Assembly: GCA_016872875.1 (NCBI GenBank)
Contig: VGYW01000087.1
Coordinates: 1 to 24,083 of the forward strand
DNA: 24,083 bases
From: Planctomycetota bacterium
Lineage (GTDB): Bacteria > Planctomycetota > PUPC01 > DSUN01
Direction of reading: 5' to 3'
Both the position numbers and the translations under genes were made by a program. Below the pieces are notes generated by a model. That model was not told the DNA's origin and did no database searches. It saw only the letters and a list, made by a program, of their open reading frames with translations. Below, piece after piece: positions 8,461 to 15,423 of this stretch (position 1 is its first letter; every line of letters begins with the position of its first letter).

Positions 8461-9221
8461 GTGAAGACATTGAGGCTCACGCCACCGCAGGCGGAAACGG
8501 CCTTTCAAGGCTTGTCGCGCCGCTATCGAATCCTTGCTCCCGTCGAGAAGGCGGGGGCAGGCCGCTTCTCCGGCACCAGCCTCGTCACCTACGAGGAGGT
8601 GGCGAGCATCCAGGAGGTCGAGTTTTCTAAGAAGACCCTCTTCTCCGCCAAAGCCGCGCTCCTGCCAATACGCGAGACCTTGTTCGAGTTCAAGGACGGG
8701 GCGCCGGAGGAGGTGGTGCAACGGGCCGTCCCCACCTTGCTCTTCGCCCGCGCGTGCGACATTCAGGCCTTCTCGATCCTTGACACCCACTTCTTGAGGG
8801 ACGGCGCGTGCCCGGACACCTACTACCAACGTCGCCGCGAGGCAACCAGGTTCGTCCTGATCGAGTGCGCCGAGCCGTTCGAGAACTGCCACTGCGTCCC
8901 CCTGGGCGCCAACCGCACGTCGGACTACGCGGCCTTCGTGCGCAAGACCCCCCAGGGCTACGAGGTGGAGGTCCGCGACGCCGACCTCTGGGCGGACTTC
9001 TCGCCGGCGGCCACGACTTCAGGGTGCCCAAGGGCGACAGGATGCGGTATCGAGTGCTGCACAAGGTCCGCGACTTCGCCGCCCGCGCCGGGCGCCCCAT
9101 GTGCGTGGGCTGCGGCCGCTGCGACGACGTCTGCCCCGAGTACATCAGCCTCTTCCGCTGCGTGGAGAGGATCAACGCGCTGGCGGGGAGCCGGAGAGGC
9201 GAGGCATGCAGGAGCGCCTGA
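8461..9221 (+). pseudogene. asrA: Anaerobic sulfite reductase subunit A, internal deletion and frame change
   Basis: From GTG 8461 (AAGGAG 7 bp upstream) the frame encodes the AsrA N-terminal domain: RETLFEFKDG, LLFARACDIQAFSILD, RFVLIECAEPFENCHC. It runs in frame to about 9009 (...WADFSPA). The family C-terminal part then continues in the -1 frame from about 9009: GGHDFRVPKGDRMRYRVLHK, the cluster motif CVGCGRCDDVCPEYIS, and a stop at 9219-9221. By comparison with AsrA proteins I know (near 345 residues), about 85 residues are missing at the junction, including the first CxxCxxC iron-sulfur motif and the CTCY region. In the normal complex AsrA passes electrons to AsrC. Without this segment the product should be inactive unless the gap is an assembly error. 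Continuing in the original frame gives an Ala-rich nonsense tail to 9606, overlapping asrB. Confidence 0.8.
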
Positions 9222-10021
9222 GCTCGCCGCCCAATCCCTACGCCGGCGCCCCAGCCGAGATCCTGCGGGTCCACAAGCACACCCCCACCGAGCGCTCGTT
9301 CGAGCTTGCCAGGGCCGTCGAGGGCTGCCTGGGGCAGTTCGTCATGCTCTCGTTGCCGATGGCCGGCGAATTCCCGGTCTCCATCAGCGGCTTCGCTGGC
9401 TCCTCTATCGAGGTCACGGTGCGAAACGTCGGACGCGTGACCTCGGAGCTCTTCCGCCGGAGGCAGGGCGATTCCGTGTATCTGCGCGGCCCCTATGGGC
9501 GCGGGTTCCCTCTGGCCGAGCTCGAGGGGCACCACGTCCTGATCATCGCCGGAGGCTCGGCCCTCGCCGCGGCCAAGCCGCTCGTCGAGCACTGCCTCGG
9601 GGATAACCCGCCTGGGGTGAAGCGCCTCGACCTCCTCGTGGGCTTCAGGTCGCCCAAGCACATCCTCTTCCGCAGCGACCTGCGCCGCTGGGGAAAGCGG
9701 TGCTCCACCGTGGTGACCGTGGACCACGACGAGGACCACGAGTGGATGGGCGCAATCGGGTTCGTGGTGGACTACGTGCAGCACGTCGAGCACCTCGGCC
9801 CGCACACGCGCGTGGTCCTCATCGGCCCGCCGCTCATGATGGCCAACACGGTAAGGGAACTCCTCCGCCACGGCATCCGGGAGGAGAACATCTGGCTCTC
9901 GCTCGAACGCCACATGAGGTGCGGCATCGGCAAGTGCGGCCATTGCCGCATCCGCGACAAGTACGTCTGCACCGACGGGCCGGTCTTCCGCTACGACGAG
10001 GCCAAGCTCCTGCTGGACTGA
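9206..10021 (+). CDS. asrB: Anaerobic sulfite reductase subunit B (flavin/2Fe-2S reductase)
   Basis: A 271-residue member of the ferredoxin-NADP reductase superfamily, the usual AsrB length. An FAD-binding barrel covers about 1-100 (GEFPVSISGF; LRGPYGRGFPL). A nucleotide-binding domain begins LIIAGGSALAAAKPLVEHC, with the family motif VVLIGPPLMM later. The C-terminal 2Fe-2S site is complete: C-x4-C-x2-C-x7-C in MRCGIGKCGHCRIRDKYVC. The protein takes electrons from NAD(P)H and passes them toward the siroheme subunit. The ATG at 9206 lies inside the last codons of asrA (16-bp overlap), so it was translationally coupled to asrA. Loss of asrA frame may therefore affect its expression. The gene itself is intact. 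Confidence 0.9.
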   Translation: MQERLSSPPNPYAGAPAEILRVHKHTPTERSFELARAVEGCLGQFVMLSLPMAGEFPVSISGFAGSSIEVTVRNVGRVTSELFRRRQGDSVYLRGPYGRGFPLAELEGHHVLIIAGGSALAAAKPLVEHCLGDNPPGVKRLDLLVGFRSPKHILFRSDLRRWGKRCSTVVTVDHDEDHEWMGAIGFVVDYVQHVEHLGPHTRVVLIGPPLMMANTVRELLRHGIREENIWLSLERHMRCGIGKCGHCRIRDKYVCTDGPVFRYDEAKLLLD

Positions 10022-10023
10022 AG

Positions 10024-10989
10024 ATGTACCACGTCAGCAAGGTCGTCCGCAACGCCTTTCGCATCACGAAGACCCGTGGCGAGACCGCGGCCCGGCTGCG
10101 GGTGCCAGGCGGCCACCTGGCCGCGCGCCACCTCGCGGCCGTCCAGCAGATCGCCGAGCAGTTCGGCAACGGCACGGTCCACCTCACGACCCGCCAGGGC
10201 TTCGAGATACCGGGGATCAAGCTGTCCGACATGGACCGCGTGAAGCGTCGGATGGCCGACATGATCCAGGAGATCGAGCAACGGTGCGGCACAATTCTCG
10301 AGGACCCGCTCCAGGGCTACCCGGCGTCCGGCACCCGCAACGTCGTCGCCTGCATCGGCAACCGGGTCTGCCAGTTCGCCAACTCCGACACCACGCGGCT
10401 CGCGCAGAAGCTCGAAGCCGTCGTCTACCCCAGCCACTACCACCTCAAGATCGCCGTCACAGGCTGCCCCAACGACTGCATCAAGGCCCACCTCCACGAC
10501 ATCGGGGTGATCAGCACCGTCGTCCCCGAGTACGACGAGGAGCGCTGCATAGCGTGCGAGGCCTGCGTGGAGAACTGCGCCCAGCGGGTCACTGGCGCCC
10601 TGCGCATCGAGAACTGCCGCGTGAGCCGCGACGCGGCGCGCTGCATCCTCTGTGGCGAGTGCACCCTCAAGTGCCCCGCCGGCGCCCAGGCGCGCGGAAA
10701 GCAGCTCTATCGCCTCATCGTCGGAGGGCGGACCGGCAAGAAGAACCCCCGCCTCGCCAACACCTTCATCGAACACGCCAGCGAGGAAGTCGTCCTGGGC
10801 GTATGCCGAAACGTCTATGCCTTCATCCACTACCACATTGACACATCCCGTCCAAAGGAACACCTCGGCTACATCATAGACCGTGCGGGGTTTGAGGCAT
10901 TTGCGCGCGACGCCTTCGAGGGGCTTGCCCTGAACCCCGAGGCCCGCGTGGCGAGCCGCCTCCACAACCCAGGCTACTCCTACCCCTGA
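10024..10989 (+). CDS. asrC: Anaerobic sulfite reductase subunit C (siroheme sulfite reductase)
   Basis: A 321-residue siroheme protein. Residues 1-95 form the ferredoxin-like half (VHLTTRQGFEIPGI). The siroheme-4Fe4S ligands are present as C-x5-C in ACIGNRVCQF and C-x3-C in TGCPNDCIKAH. An inserted ferredoxin module follows with two clusters: CIACEACVENC (the usual final proline is replaced) and CILCGECTLKCP. The C-terminal part (RLIVGGRTGKKNPRLA) completes the family. It catalyses reduction of sulfite to sulfide in the cytoplasm under anaerobic conditions. ATG 10024 follows the asrB stop by 2 bp with no clear ribosome binding site, which indicates translational coupling. The subunit looks functional, which makes the broken asrA more striking. 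Confidence 0.92.
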   Translation: MYHVSKVVRNAFRITKTRGETAARLRVPGGHLAARHLAAVQQIAEQFGNGTVHLTTRQGFEIPGIKLSDMDRVKRRMADMIQEIEQRCGTILEDPLQGYPASGTRNVVACIGNRVCQFANSDTTRLAQKLEAVVYPSHYHLKIAVTGCPNDCIKAHLHDIGVISTVVPEYDEERCIACEACVENCAQRVTGALRIENCRVSRDAARCILCGECTLKCPAGAQARGKQLYRLIVGGRTGKKNPRLANTFIEHASEEVVLGVCRNVYAFIHYHIDTSRPKEHLGYIIDRAGFEAFARDAFEGLALNPEARVASRLHNPGYSYP

Positions 10990-11063
10990 CGGCAGGCCAG
11001 CCACGGGCCATTGCACGCTGCGCCCTGGCGCCCAGGAGCGCCCAGAACGCCGTGCTCGGGGCC

Positions 11064-11347
11064 ATGTCCGACTCCTATCGCACGGAGCGCGACTTCTCCG
11101 CCGCCGCCCTCGCAATGGAGCTCGCCACCCTCCTCCGCCCGGAAAGGAGTTCCTCGACCACCTCGCCAAGGTGCTCGAGCTCAGCACCACCGGCCACGTC
11201 CTCACCTATCTGGCGACGGAGGTGGACTTCGACCGCTACCGCGCGGACGCCGACTTTCAGGCGCTGGTCGAGCGGCACCGCAACCGCCTCCTCGCCCCTC
11301 GGAGCGAGCCGCTGCCCCCGCGCCCTGAGCCGGGCAGACCCCGGTGA
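11064..11347 (+). pseudogene. Frameshifted remnant of a small unidentified gene
   Basis: Two adjacent frames each carry protein-like sequence that joins naturally. From ATG 11064: MSDSYRTERDFSAAALAMEL ending ATLLRP at about 11142. Then, in the next frame: GKEFLDHLAKVLELSTTG, HVLTYLATEVDFDRYR and on to TGA 11345-11347. Adding one G in the CCGGA run near 11140-11144 restores a single frame of about 95 residues. The mostly helical, charged composition suggests a real former gene, but I recognise no family. It lies between asrC and the convergent protease gene. A sequencing error is an equally simple explanation. Confidence 0.4.
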
Positions 11348-11380
11348 GCCGTCTGGGGAGTGAGGCCGGCCCTCGGCGGG

Positions 11381-13207
11381 TCAGGAGCGGCGTCGGCGCC
11401 GCGCGGCCAATGCCACACAGCCGACGAGCAGGAGGACGCACGTGGCCGGCTCCGGGATGACCTCCTGCGTCTCGCTCAGCCGACCGTTGAACAGCAGGCT
11501 GAAGTCCTGGTAGAGGGGCTCCTGGCCGGTGTAGCCGACGTGAATCGTGTACCACCCGGCGGCGGGGCTGTCAATGAGCACTTGCTCGACGTTGTCCACG
11601 TGGTTGAGCTGTGTGCGGACCGCGGGGTTGGAGGGGTTGAGGACGTCAAGGGTCCAGGGATAGTAGATGTTGGCTAGGGCATCGGTGACCCAGAGGTCGA
11701 GATCGTTGACAAGGACGGCCGTGACGTCGTCGAGGAGGCCCGACTGGGCGGGGCCGGGGGGATCCGTCCAGACCAGGGTAGCCTTGAACGGCTCCGTGCC
11801 ATCGAGGAGGACACGCAGCGTCTGCTCGATCCCTGCGAAGGCGTCTTCGATGACGTTGGCGTTGGGGTTGGGGCCGGAGGTGGCTTCGGCGAGGAAGCCG
11901 GCGGCGCGAGCCGCGTCCACGAGGCCCCAGCCGTAGACGTAGTCGGGGCCGATGGTGCCTGCGTCGGAGGCGGTGTGGATGAGGAGGTCCTTGGTGGTGG
12001 CCGACCTGGGGGCGGAGCCGAACCGGTTGTTGTAGTGCTCGATCAGGAGGGCCGCAGTGCCGGCCACGTTGGGCGAGGCCATCGAGGTGCCGGACATGCT
12101 CCCGTAGGCGGCGTCGTTCCCCGAGAGAGTCGAGAAGAGGCCAACGCCGTTTCCCACCACGTCGGGCCTCAGGCGGCCGTCATCGGTCGGCCCCCAGGAG
12201 GAGAAGCTGGTCATGACGATGTTGGCGCTCGTGTAGGGGTCCAGGGTGATGTCGCCGATTGCGCCCACGACGAGGCCGTTCTTGGCGACCTGTGGCCCGA
12301 TGGGCAGGGAGTCGTAACCCGTGCCGCCGTTGCCGTCTCTGGGCGGCGCGACCGTGGCTCCCGAGTTGGGGACCAGGTACCAGCCGGGCGGCACTGCCGC
12401 GGAGAAATAAGTCACGTACTGGTTGTCGCCACGGACATCGAAGAAGCGGTTTCCGCGCTCGTTGCTGGCGGCCCAGACGCTCAGGAGCCGTGGGTTGTCG
12501 TAGAGCACCTGGTCCAGCCGGCGCGAATCGGTGTCGTACTTCCCGAACTCGGCGGGTTCGACGGCGTATAGGCTCCGGTCACCGACCCAGGTGTCCACGT
12601 AGCCGATGCCCCAGTCTATCCGGGTATCCCAGCCAACGATGTTGGCATAGGAGTGGTTGGAAGCAACGATGAGTGCGGCATCCGCGTTCATCTCGGCATA
12701 GTCGTTGCCCCAGTCCCGGCTGCGGATGGCCAGGGCATTGCCCATCCCTCGCGCGCTGGGGTTCACGCCGGCCGCGCCGATGGTGCCTGCCACGTGGGTG
12801 GAGTGGTCCTGTAGCCCCACGGCGTCCACGACGGTCAGGCGGCCGCCGAACTCCTGGTGAGTGGCGCGGGCGGCGCCGGCGTCCCACACGCCCACGGTGT
12901 AGCCCAGACCGCTGAGGTTGAGGCCCATGCCGCCGCCGGTCCAGAGGTGGTCGGTATTCGTCGTGTCCGCTGCAATGATGTTCGCGGGCGCGCGGAGCGC
13001 CAGCACCGCGGGAGCCGGGCCTCGCCCCAGGTAGAATAGCCCGTTCGCCTGGAGCTGCCGGGACGCTGCTGTGCCGAAGTCCGCCGCAACACCGGGTAAA
13101 TCGGCCGGCAGCAGGACCGCCCAACCGCTCCTGCCCACAAACAGCACCGCAAGGCAGAAACCCGCAAAGCGAAGCAGGCGCGACCCTCTTCTCTCTGCCA
13201 ATCGCAT
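11381..13207 (-). CDS. Secreted subtilisin-like serine protease (S8) with PEP-CTERM sorting tail
   Basis: A 608-residue exported protease. The N-terminus (MRLAERRGSRLLRFAGFCL then a hydrophobic run to about residue 30) is a signal peptide. The S8 domain spans about 95-425 with the catalytic Asp109 (VGVWDAG), His135 (DHSTHVAGT), oxyanion Asn249 (WAASNERG) and Ser375 (SGTSMASPNVAG). A beta-sandwich P-domain-like region follows (FKATLVWTDPPG; DLDLWV; GWYTIHVGY). The end, VIPEPATCVLLLVGCVALAARRRRRS, is a PEP-CTERM signal: PEP motif, membrane helix and basic tail. In the known system exosortase cuts this tail during export, usually linked to exopolysaccharide; no exosortase gene is in the window. 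The ATG at 13207 has AAGGAG 5 bp upstream and follows a sigma-54-like promoter. In S8 motifs the residue after His is normally Gly; here it is Ser. Confidence 0.92.
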   Translation of the reverse strand: MRLAERRGSRLLRFAGFCLAVLFVGRSGWAVLLPADLPGVAADFGTAASRQLQANGLFYLGRGPAPAVLALRAPANIIAADTTNTDHLWTGGGMGLNLSGLGYTVGVWDAGAARATHQEFGGRLTVVDAVGLQDHSTHVAGTIGAAGVNPSARGMGNALAIRSRDWGNDYAEMNADAALIVASNHSYANIVGWDTRIDWGIGYVDTWVGDRSLYAVEPAEFGKYDTDSRRLDQVLYDNPRLLSVWAASNERGNRFFDVRGDNQYVTYFSAAVPPGWYLVPNSGATVAPPRDGNGGTGYDSLPIGPQVAKNGLVVGAIGDITLDPYTSANIVMTSFSSWGPTDDGRLRPDVVGNGVGLFSTLSGNDAAYGSMSGTSMASPNVAGTAALLIEHYNNRFGSAPRSATTKDLLIHTASDAGTIGPDYVYGWGLVDAARAAGFLAEATSGPNPNANVIEDAFAGIEQTLRVLLDGTEPFKATLVWTDPPGPAQSGLLDDVTAVLVNDLDLWVTDALANIYYPWTLDVLNPSNPAVRTQLNHVDNVEQVLIDSPAAGWYTIHVGYTGQEPLYQDFSLLFNGRLSETQEVIPEPATCVLLLVGCVALAARRRRRS

Positions 13208-13231
13208 ACACACTCCTTTCTCTACACTACA

Positions 13232-13248
13232 AGCAAGACTCGTACCAA
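13232..13248 (-). promoter_or_regulatory. Sigma-54-like promoter of the PEP-CTERM protease
   Basis: On the minus strand: TTGGTACG-AGTC-TTGCT, with GG and GC at the -24/-12 positions, correct 4-bp spacing and one mismatch (T for C) to TGGCACG-N4-TTGCW. The predicted start is near 13221, giving a 14-nt leader containing the AAGGAG at 13218-13213. Sigma-54 control with the PrsK/PrsR two-component pair has been described for PEP-CTERM genes in other bacteria. Confidence 0.65.
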
Positions 13249-13364
13249 AGTCCGCCCTCTCACGGCACCCGCCGTGATTCACCGCATCATGCTGCTATCA
13301 CGACACTTGTGTTCACCCCTGCTCATCACCCCGAACGAGGGGTCGCGTTCCAGAAAGACCGCAT

Positions 13365-13482
13365 GTTGCCAACCGGCAGCATGTGCTGGCGATTGACCGC
13401 CCTCGGCACATGTCAAGCTCTGGCAGTGTCAGAACATGCGGCGATGTTGACTTCCGGCAACGCGGTCTTGGCGGCCGGCAAC
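13365..13482. promoter_or_regulatory. Three copies of a 16-bp dyad (GTTGCC-N4-GGCAAC type), candidate enhancer sites
   Basis: Read on the minus strand the sites are GCTGCCGGTTGGCAAC (13380-13365), GTTGCCGGAAGTCAAC (13461-13446) and GTTGCCGGCCGCCAAG (13482-13467). They share G-Y-TGCCGG-N2-G-N-CAA. Two of them are 21 bp apart, about two helical turns. They lie about 150-255 bp upstream of the predicted protease transcription start, a normal range for sigma-54 enhancer sites. The activator that would bind them is unknown. Confidence 0.5.
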
Positions 13483-13569
13483 GCCTGAACTGATGCCTCC
13501 TCCAGTCGCGAGTGGCCCAGACACCTCCCCGTTCCTGTGTGGTCACTTCGCCGGCCGGCACCCTCGTTG

Positions 13570-13582
13570 GGCAAGGCTTGCC
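13570..13582. repeat. Short palindrome GGCAAG-G-CTTGCC
   Basis: A 13-bp dyad in the protease-glnA spacer, with half-sites (GGCAAG/CTTGCC) resembling the neighbouring dyads in the opposite order. It could be a further protein site; alone it proves little. Confidence 0.25.
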
Positions 13583-13619
13583 GCTAATTCGGCAGCGCAT
13601 CTCCTAGCATCGGCATGGG

Positions 13620-13665
13620 CTACCGTACCGTAACCCCCTTGCGCCGGAAAGCTACGGTACGGTAG
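13620..13665. promoter_or_regulatory. Inverted TACCGTACCGTA repeat, candidate activator site for glnA
   Basis: CTACCGTACCGTA (13620-13632) is mirrored exactly by TACGGTACGGTAG (13653-13665) across 20 bp. Each arm holds two tandem TACCGTA half-sites. The centre is about 115 bp upstream of the -12 element of the glnA sigma-54 promoter. The shared TACCG half-site with the dyad before the ammonium operon (5575-5586) suggests one activator for both. Confidence 0.55.
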
Positions 13666-13742
13666 GTTCGTGGCAGGGCAGGGATCGGCAGGGATTGCCG
13701 CAAGTGGCGGACGCCGTTGCGGTTACGCCCATCCGACGCCTC

Positions 13743-13759
13743 TTGGCACGGGAATTGCT
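13743..13759 (+). promoter_or_regulatory. Sigma-54 promoter of glnA
   Basis: TTGGCACG-GGAA-TTGCT is a full match to the -24/-12 consensus TGGCACG-N4-TTGCW with the preferred T before it. Predicted start near 13770, leader about 95 nt. This is the strongest promoter match in the window. Confidence 0.88.
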
Positions 13760-13864
13760 CCTTCAGACGTTGCACTACAGGCGTGAGCGGGCGCGAAGGC
13801 GTGGAGCCGGCCTTCACGTCCCCTGTTCCTCAGGCCCCAACAGGCGTGATTCAGGAGGAAACTG

Positions 13865-15277
13865 ATGACGCCTAAGCAGTTCCTCGACTTCATGAGGAAG
13901 AACAAGTCGGAGACGATGGACCTGAAGTTCGTGGACATGCTGGGGACGTGGCAGCACTGCTCGTTCCCGATTGACGTGCTGGACGAGGAGACGTTCACGG
14001 AGGGGCTTGGGTTCGACGGCTCTTCGATTCGGGGCTGGCAGGGCATCCACATGTCGGACATGATGGCGGTGCCCGACCCGGCGACGGCGGTGCTGGACCC
14101 GTTCTTTGCGAAGCCGACGGTGAGCGTGATCGCGAACATCGTGGACCCGGTGACGCGCGAGGACTACACGCGCGACCCGCGGTTCGTGGCGCGCAAGGCC
14201 GAGGCGTACCTGAAGAGCACCGGGCTCGCCGACACCGCCTACTACGGCCCGGAGCCGGAGTTCTTCATCTTCGACGAGGTGCGCTTCGAGCAGAGCCAGA
14301 ACACGGCGATGTACAAGATCGACTCTGTGGAGGGCGCGTGGAACTCCGCTCGGTTCGAGGAGCCGAACCTGGGCTACAAGCCGAGCTTCAAGGGCGGCTA
14401 CTTCCCCGTCAGCCCCACCGACACCTTCCAGGACCTCCGCGGTGAGATGGTCGAGGAGATGCGCAAGGTCGGCATCCTCGTCGAGGCCCACCACCACGAG
14501 GTGGCCACGGCGGGCCAGAGCGAGATCGACATGCGCTTCGCCCCGCTCGTGAAGATGGCCGACCAACTGATGTGGTACAAGTACATCTGCAAGAACGTGG
14601 CGAAGCGGCACGGGAAGACGGTGACGTTCATGCCGAAGCCGATCTTCGAGGACAACGGGAGCGGGATGCACACGCACTTCAGCCTGTGGAAGGGTGGGAA
14701 GCCGCTCTTCCCCGGCAAGGGCTATGCTGGCCTCAGCGACCTGGCCCTCCACGCAATCGGCGGCATCCTGAAGCACGCCCCGGCCATCCTGGCCTTCGCG
14801 GCGCCCACCACGAACTCCTATCGCCGCCTGGTGCCCGGCTTCGAGGCCCCCGTGAACCTGTGCATGTCGGCCCGCAACCGTTCCGCGAGTTGCCGCATCC
14901 CGATGTACTCGGCCAGCCCCAAGGCCAAGCGGGTGGAGTTCCGCTGCCCCGACCCGAGCTGCAACCCGTACCTCACCTTCTCCGCCATCCTCATGGCGGC
15001 CATTGACGGGATCAAGAACAAGATAGACCCCGGCGAGCCGCTGGACCGCGACATCTATGAGATGACGCCCGAGGAGTTGGCTGGCACGCGGAAGACCCCC
15101 GGGAGCCTCCAGGAGGCCGTCGCGGCCCTCGAGGCCGACCACGAGTTCCTCCACGCCGGCGACGTGTTCACCGCGGACCTCGTGGAGGCCTGGGTGTCGT
15201 GGAAGAGGGGCAAGGAGATTGACCCCATCCGGCTGCGGCCGGTGCCGTACGAGTTCCACCTGTACTACGACAGTTGA
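13865..15277 (+). CDS. glnA: Glutamine synthetase, type I
   Basis: A 470-residue GS-I subunit, the usual length. Hallmarks in order: [10 protein letters not shown] (50-59), [10 protein letters not shown] (128-137) with metal-binding glutamates, the longer insert of the I-beta subgroup around 150-182, [16 protein letters not shown] (207-222), [12 protein letters not shown] (264-275) with His269, [12 protein letters not shown] (335-346), and a tyrosine at 398 ([10 protein letters not shown]) equivalent to the adenylylated Tyr397 of E. coli. It makes glutamine from glutamate, ammonium and ATP as a cytoplasmic dodecamer. The adenylylation tyrosine is present although GlnK lacks Tyr51; whether an adenylyltransferase exists cannot be told here. 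GGAGGAA lies just before ATG. A sigma-54 promoter precedes it, so it should be induced under nitrogen shortage. Confidence 0.97.
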   Translation: MTPKQFLDFMRKNKSETMDLKFVDMLGTWQHCSFPIDVLDEETFTEGLGFDGSSIRGWQGIHMSDMMAVPDPATAVLDPFFAKPTVSVIANIVDPVTREDYTRDPRFVARKAEAYLKSTGLADTAYYGPEPEFFIFDEVRFEQSQNTAMYKIDSVEGAWNSARFEEPNLGYKPSFKGGYFPVSPTDTFQDLRGEMVEEMRKVGILVEAHHHEVATAGQSEIDMRFAPLVKMADQLMWYKYICKNVAKRHGKTVTFMPKPIFEDNGSGMHTHFSLWKGGKPLFPGKGYAGLSDLALHAIGGILKHAPAILAFAAPTTNSYRRLVPGFEAPVNLCMSARNRSASCRIPMYSASPKAKRVEFRCPDPSCNPYLTFSAILMAAIDGIKNKIDPGEPLDRDIYEMTPEELAGTRKTPGSLQEAVAALEADHEFLHAGDVFTADLVEAWVSWKRGKEIDPIRLRPVPYEFHLYYDS

Positions 15278-15292
15278 GCCGCCTGCTCCGTT

Positions 15293-15391
15293 CCCTCTCC
15301 CTTGGGGAGAGGGTTAGGGTGAGGGTGCTTGGAGCGTGGGGCGATGGCTCTGCGAAGCACCCTCACCCCGGCCCTCTCCCCGAGGGAGAGG
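15293..15391. repeat. Large inverted repeat of the CCCTCTCC...GGTGAGGGT type between glnA and nadE
   Basis: The left arm (15293-15330: CCCTCTCCC, TTGGGGAGAGGG, TTAGGGTGAGGGTGCTT) is mirrored by the right arm (15355-15391: AAGCACCCTCACCCC, GGCCCTCTCCCC, GAGGGAGAGGG). It belongs to a repeat seen across many unrelated bacterial genomes, whose spurious translations read LSLGERVRVR, LTPALSPRERG or PHPGPLPEGEG. It fills the glnA-nadE spacer. It could fold into a strong hairpin and reduce readthrough from glnA. It also creates a false N-terminal extension in the nadE frame. Confidence 0.8.
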
Positions 15392-15423
15392 GGGTCGCAG
15401 CCACAGCCGCGAGGGAAGTGCCT

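Noticed and set aside
15274..15423. A 50-residue N-terminal extension of NAD synthetase
   Set aside because: The extension only translates the intergenic inverted repeat (LSLGERVRVR, PHPGPLPEGEG); the conserved N-terminus begins at MATLRIALAQ.
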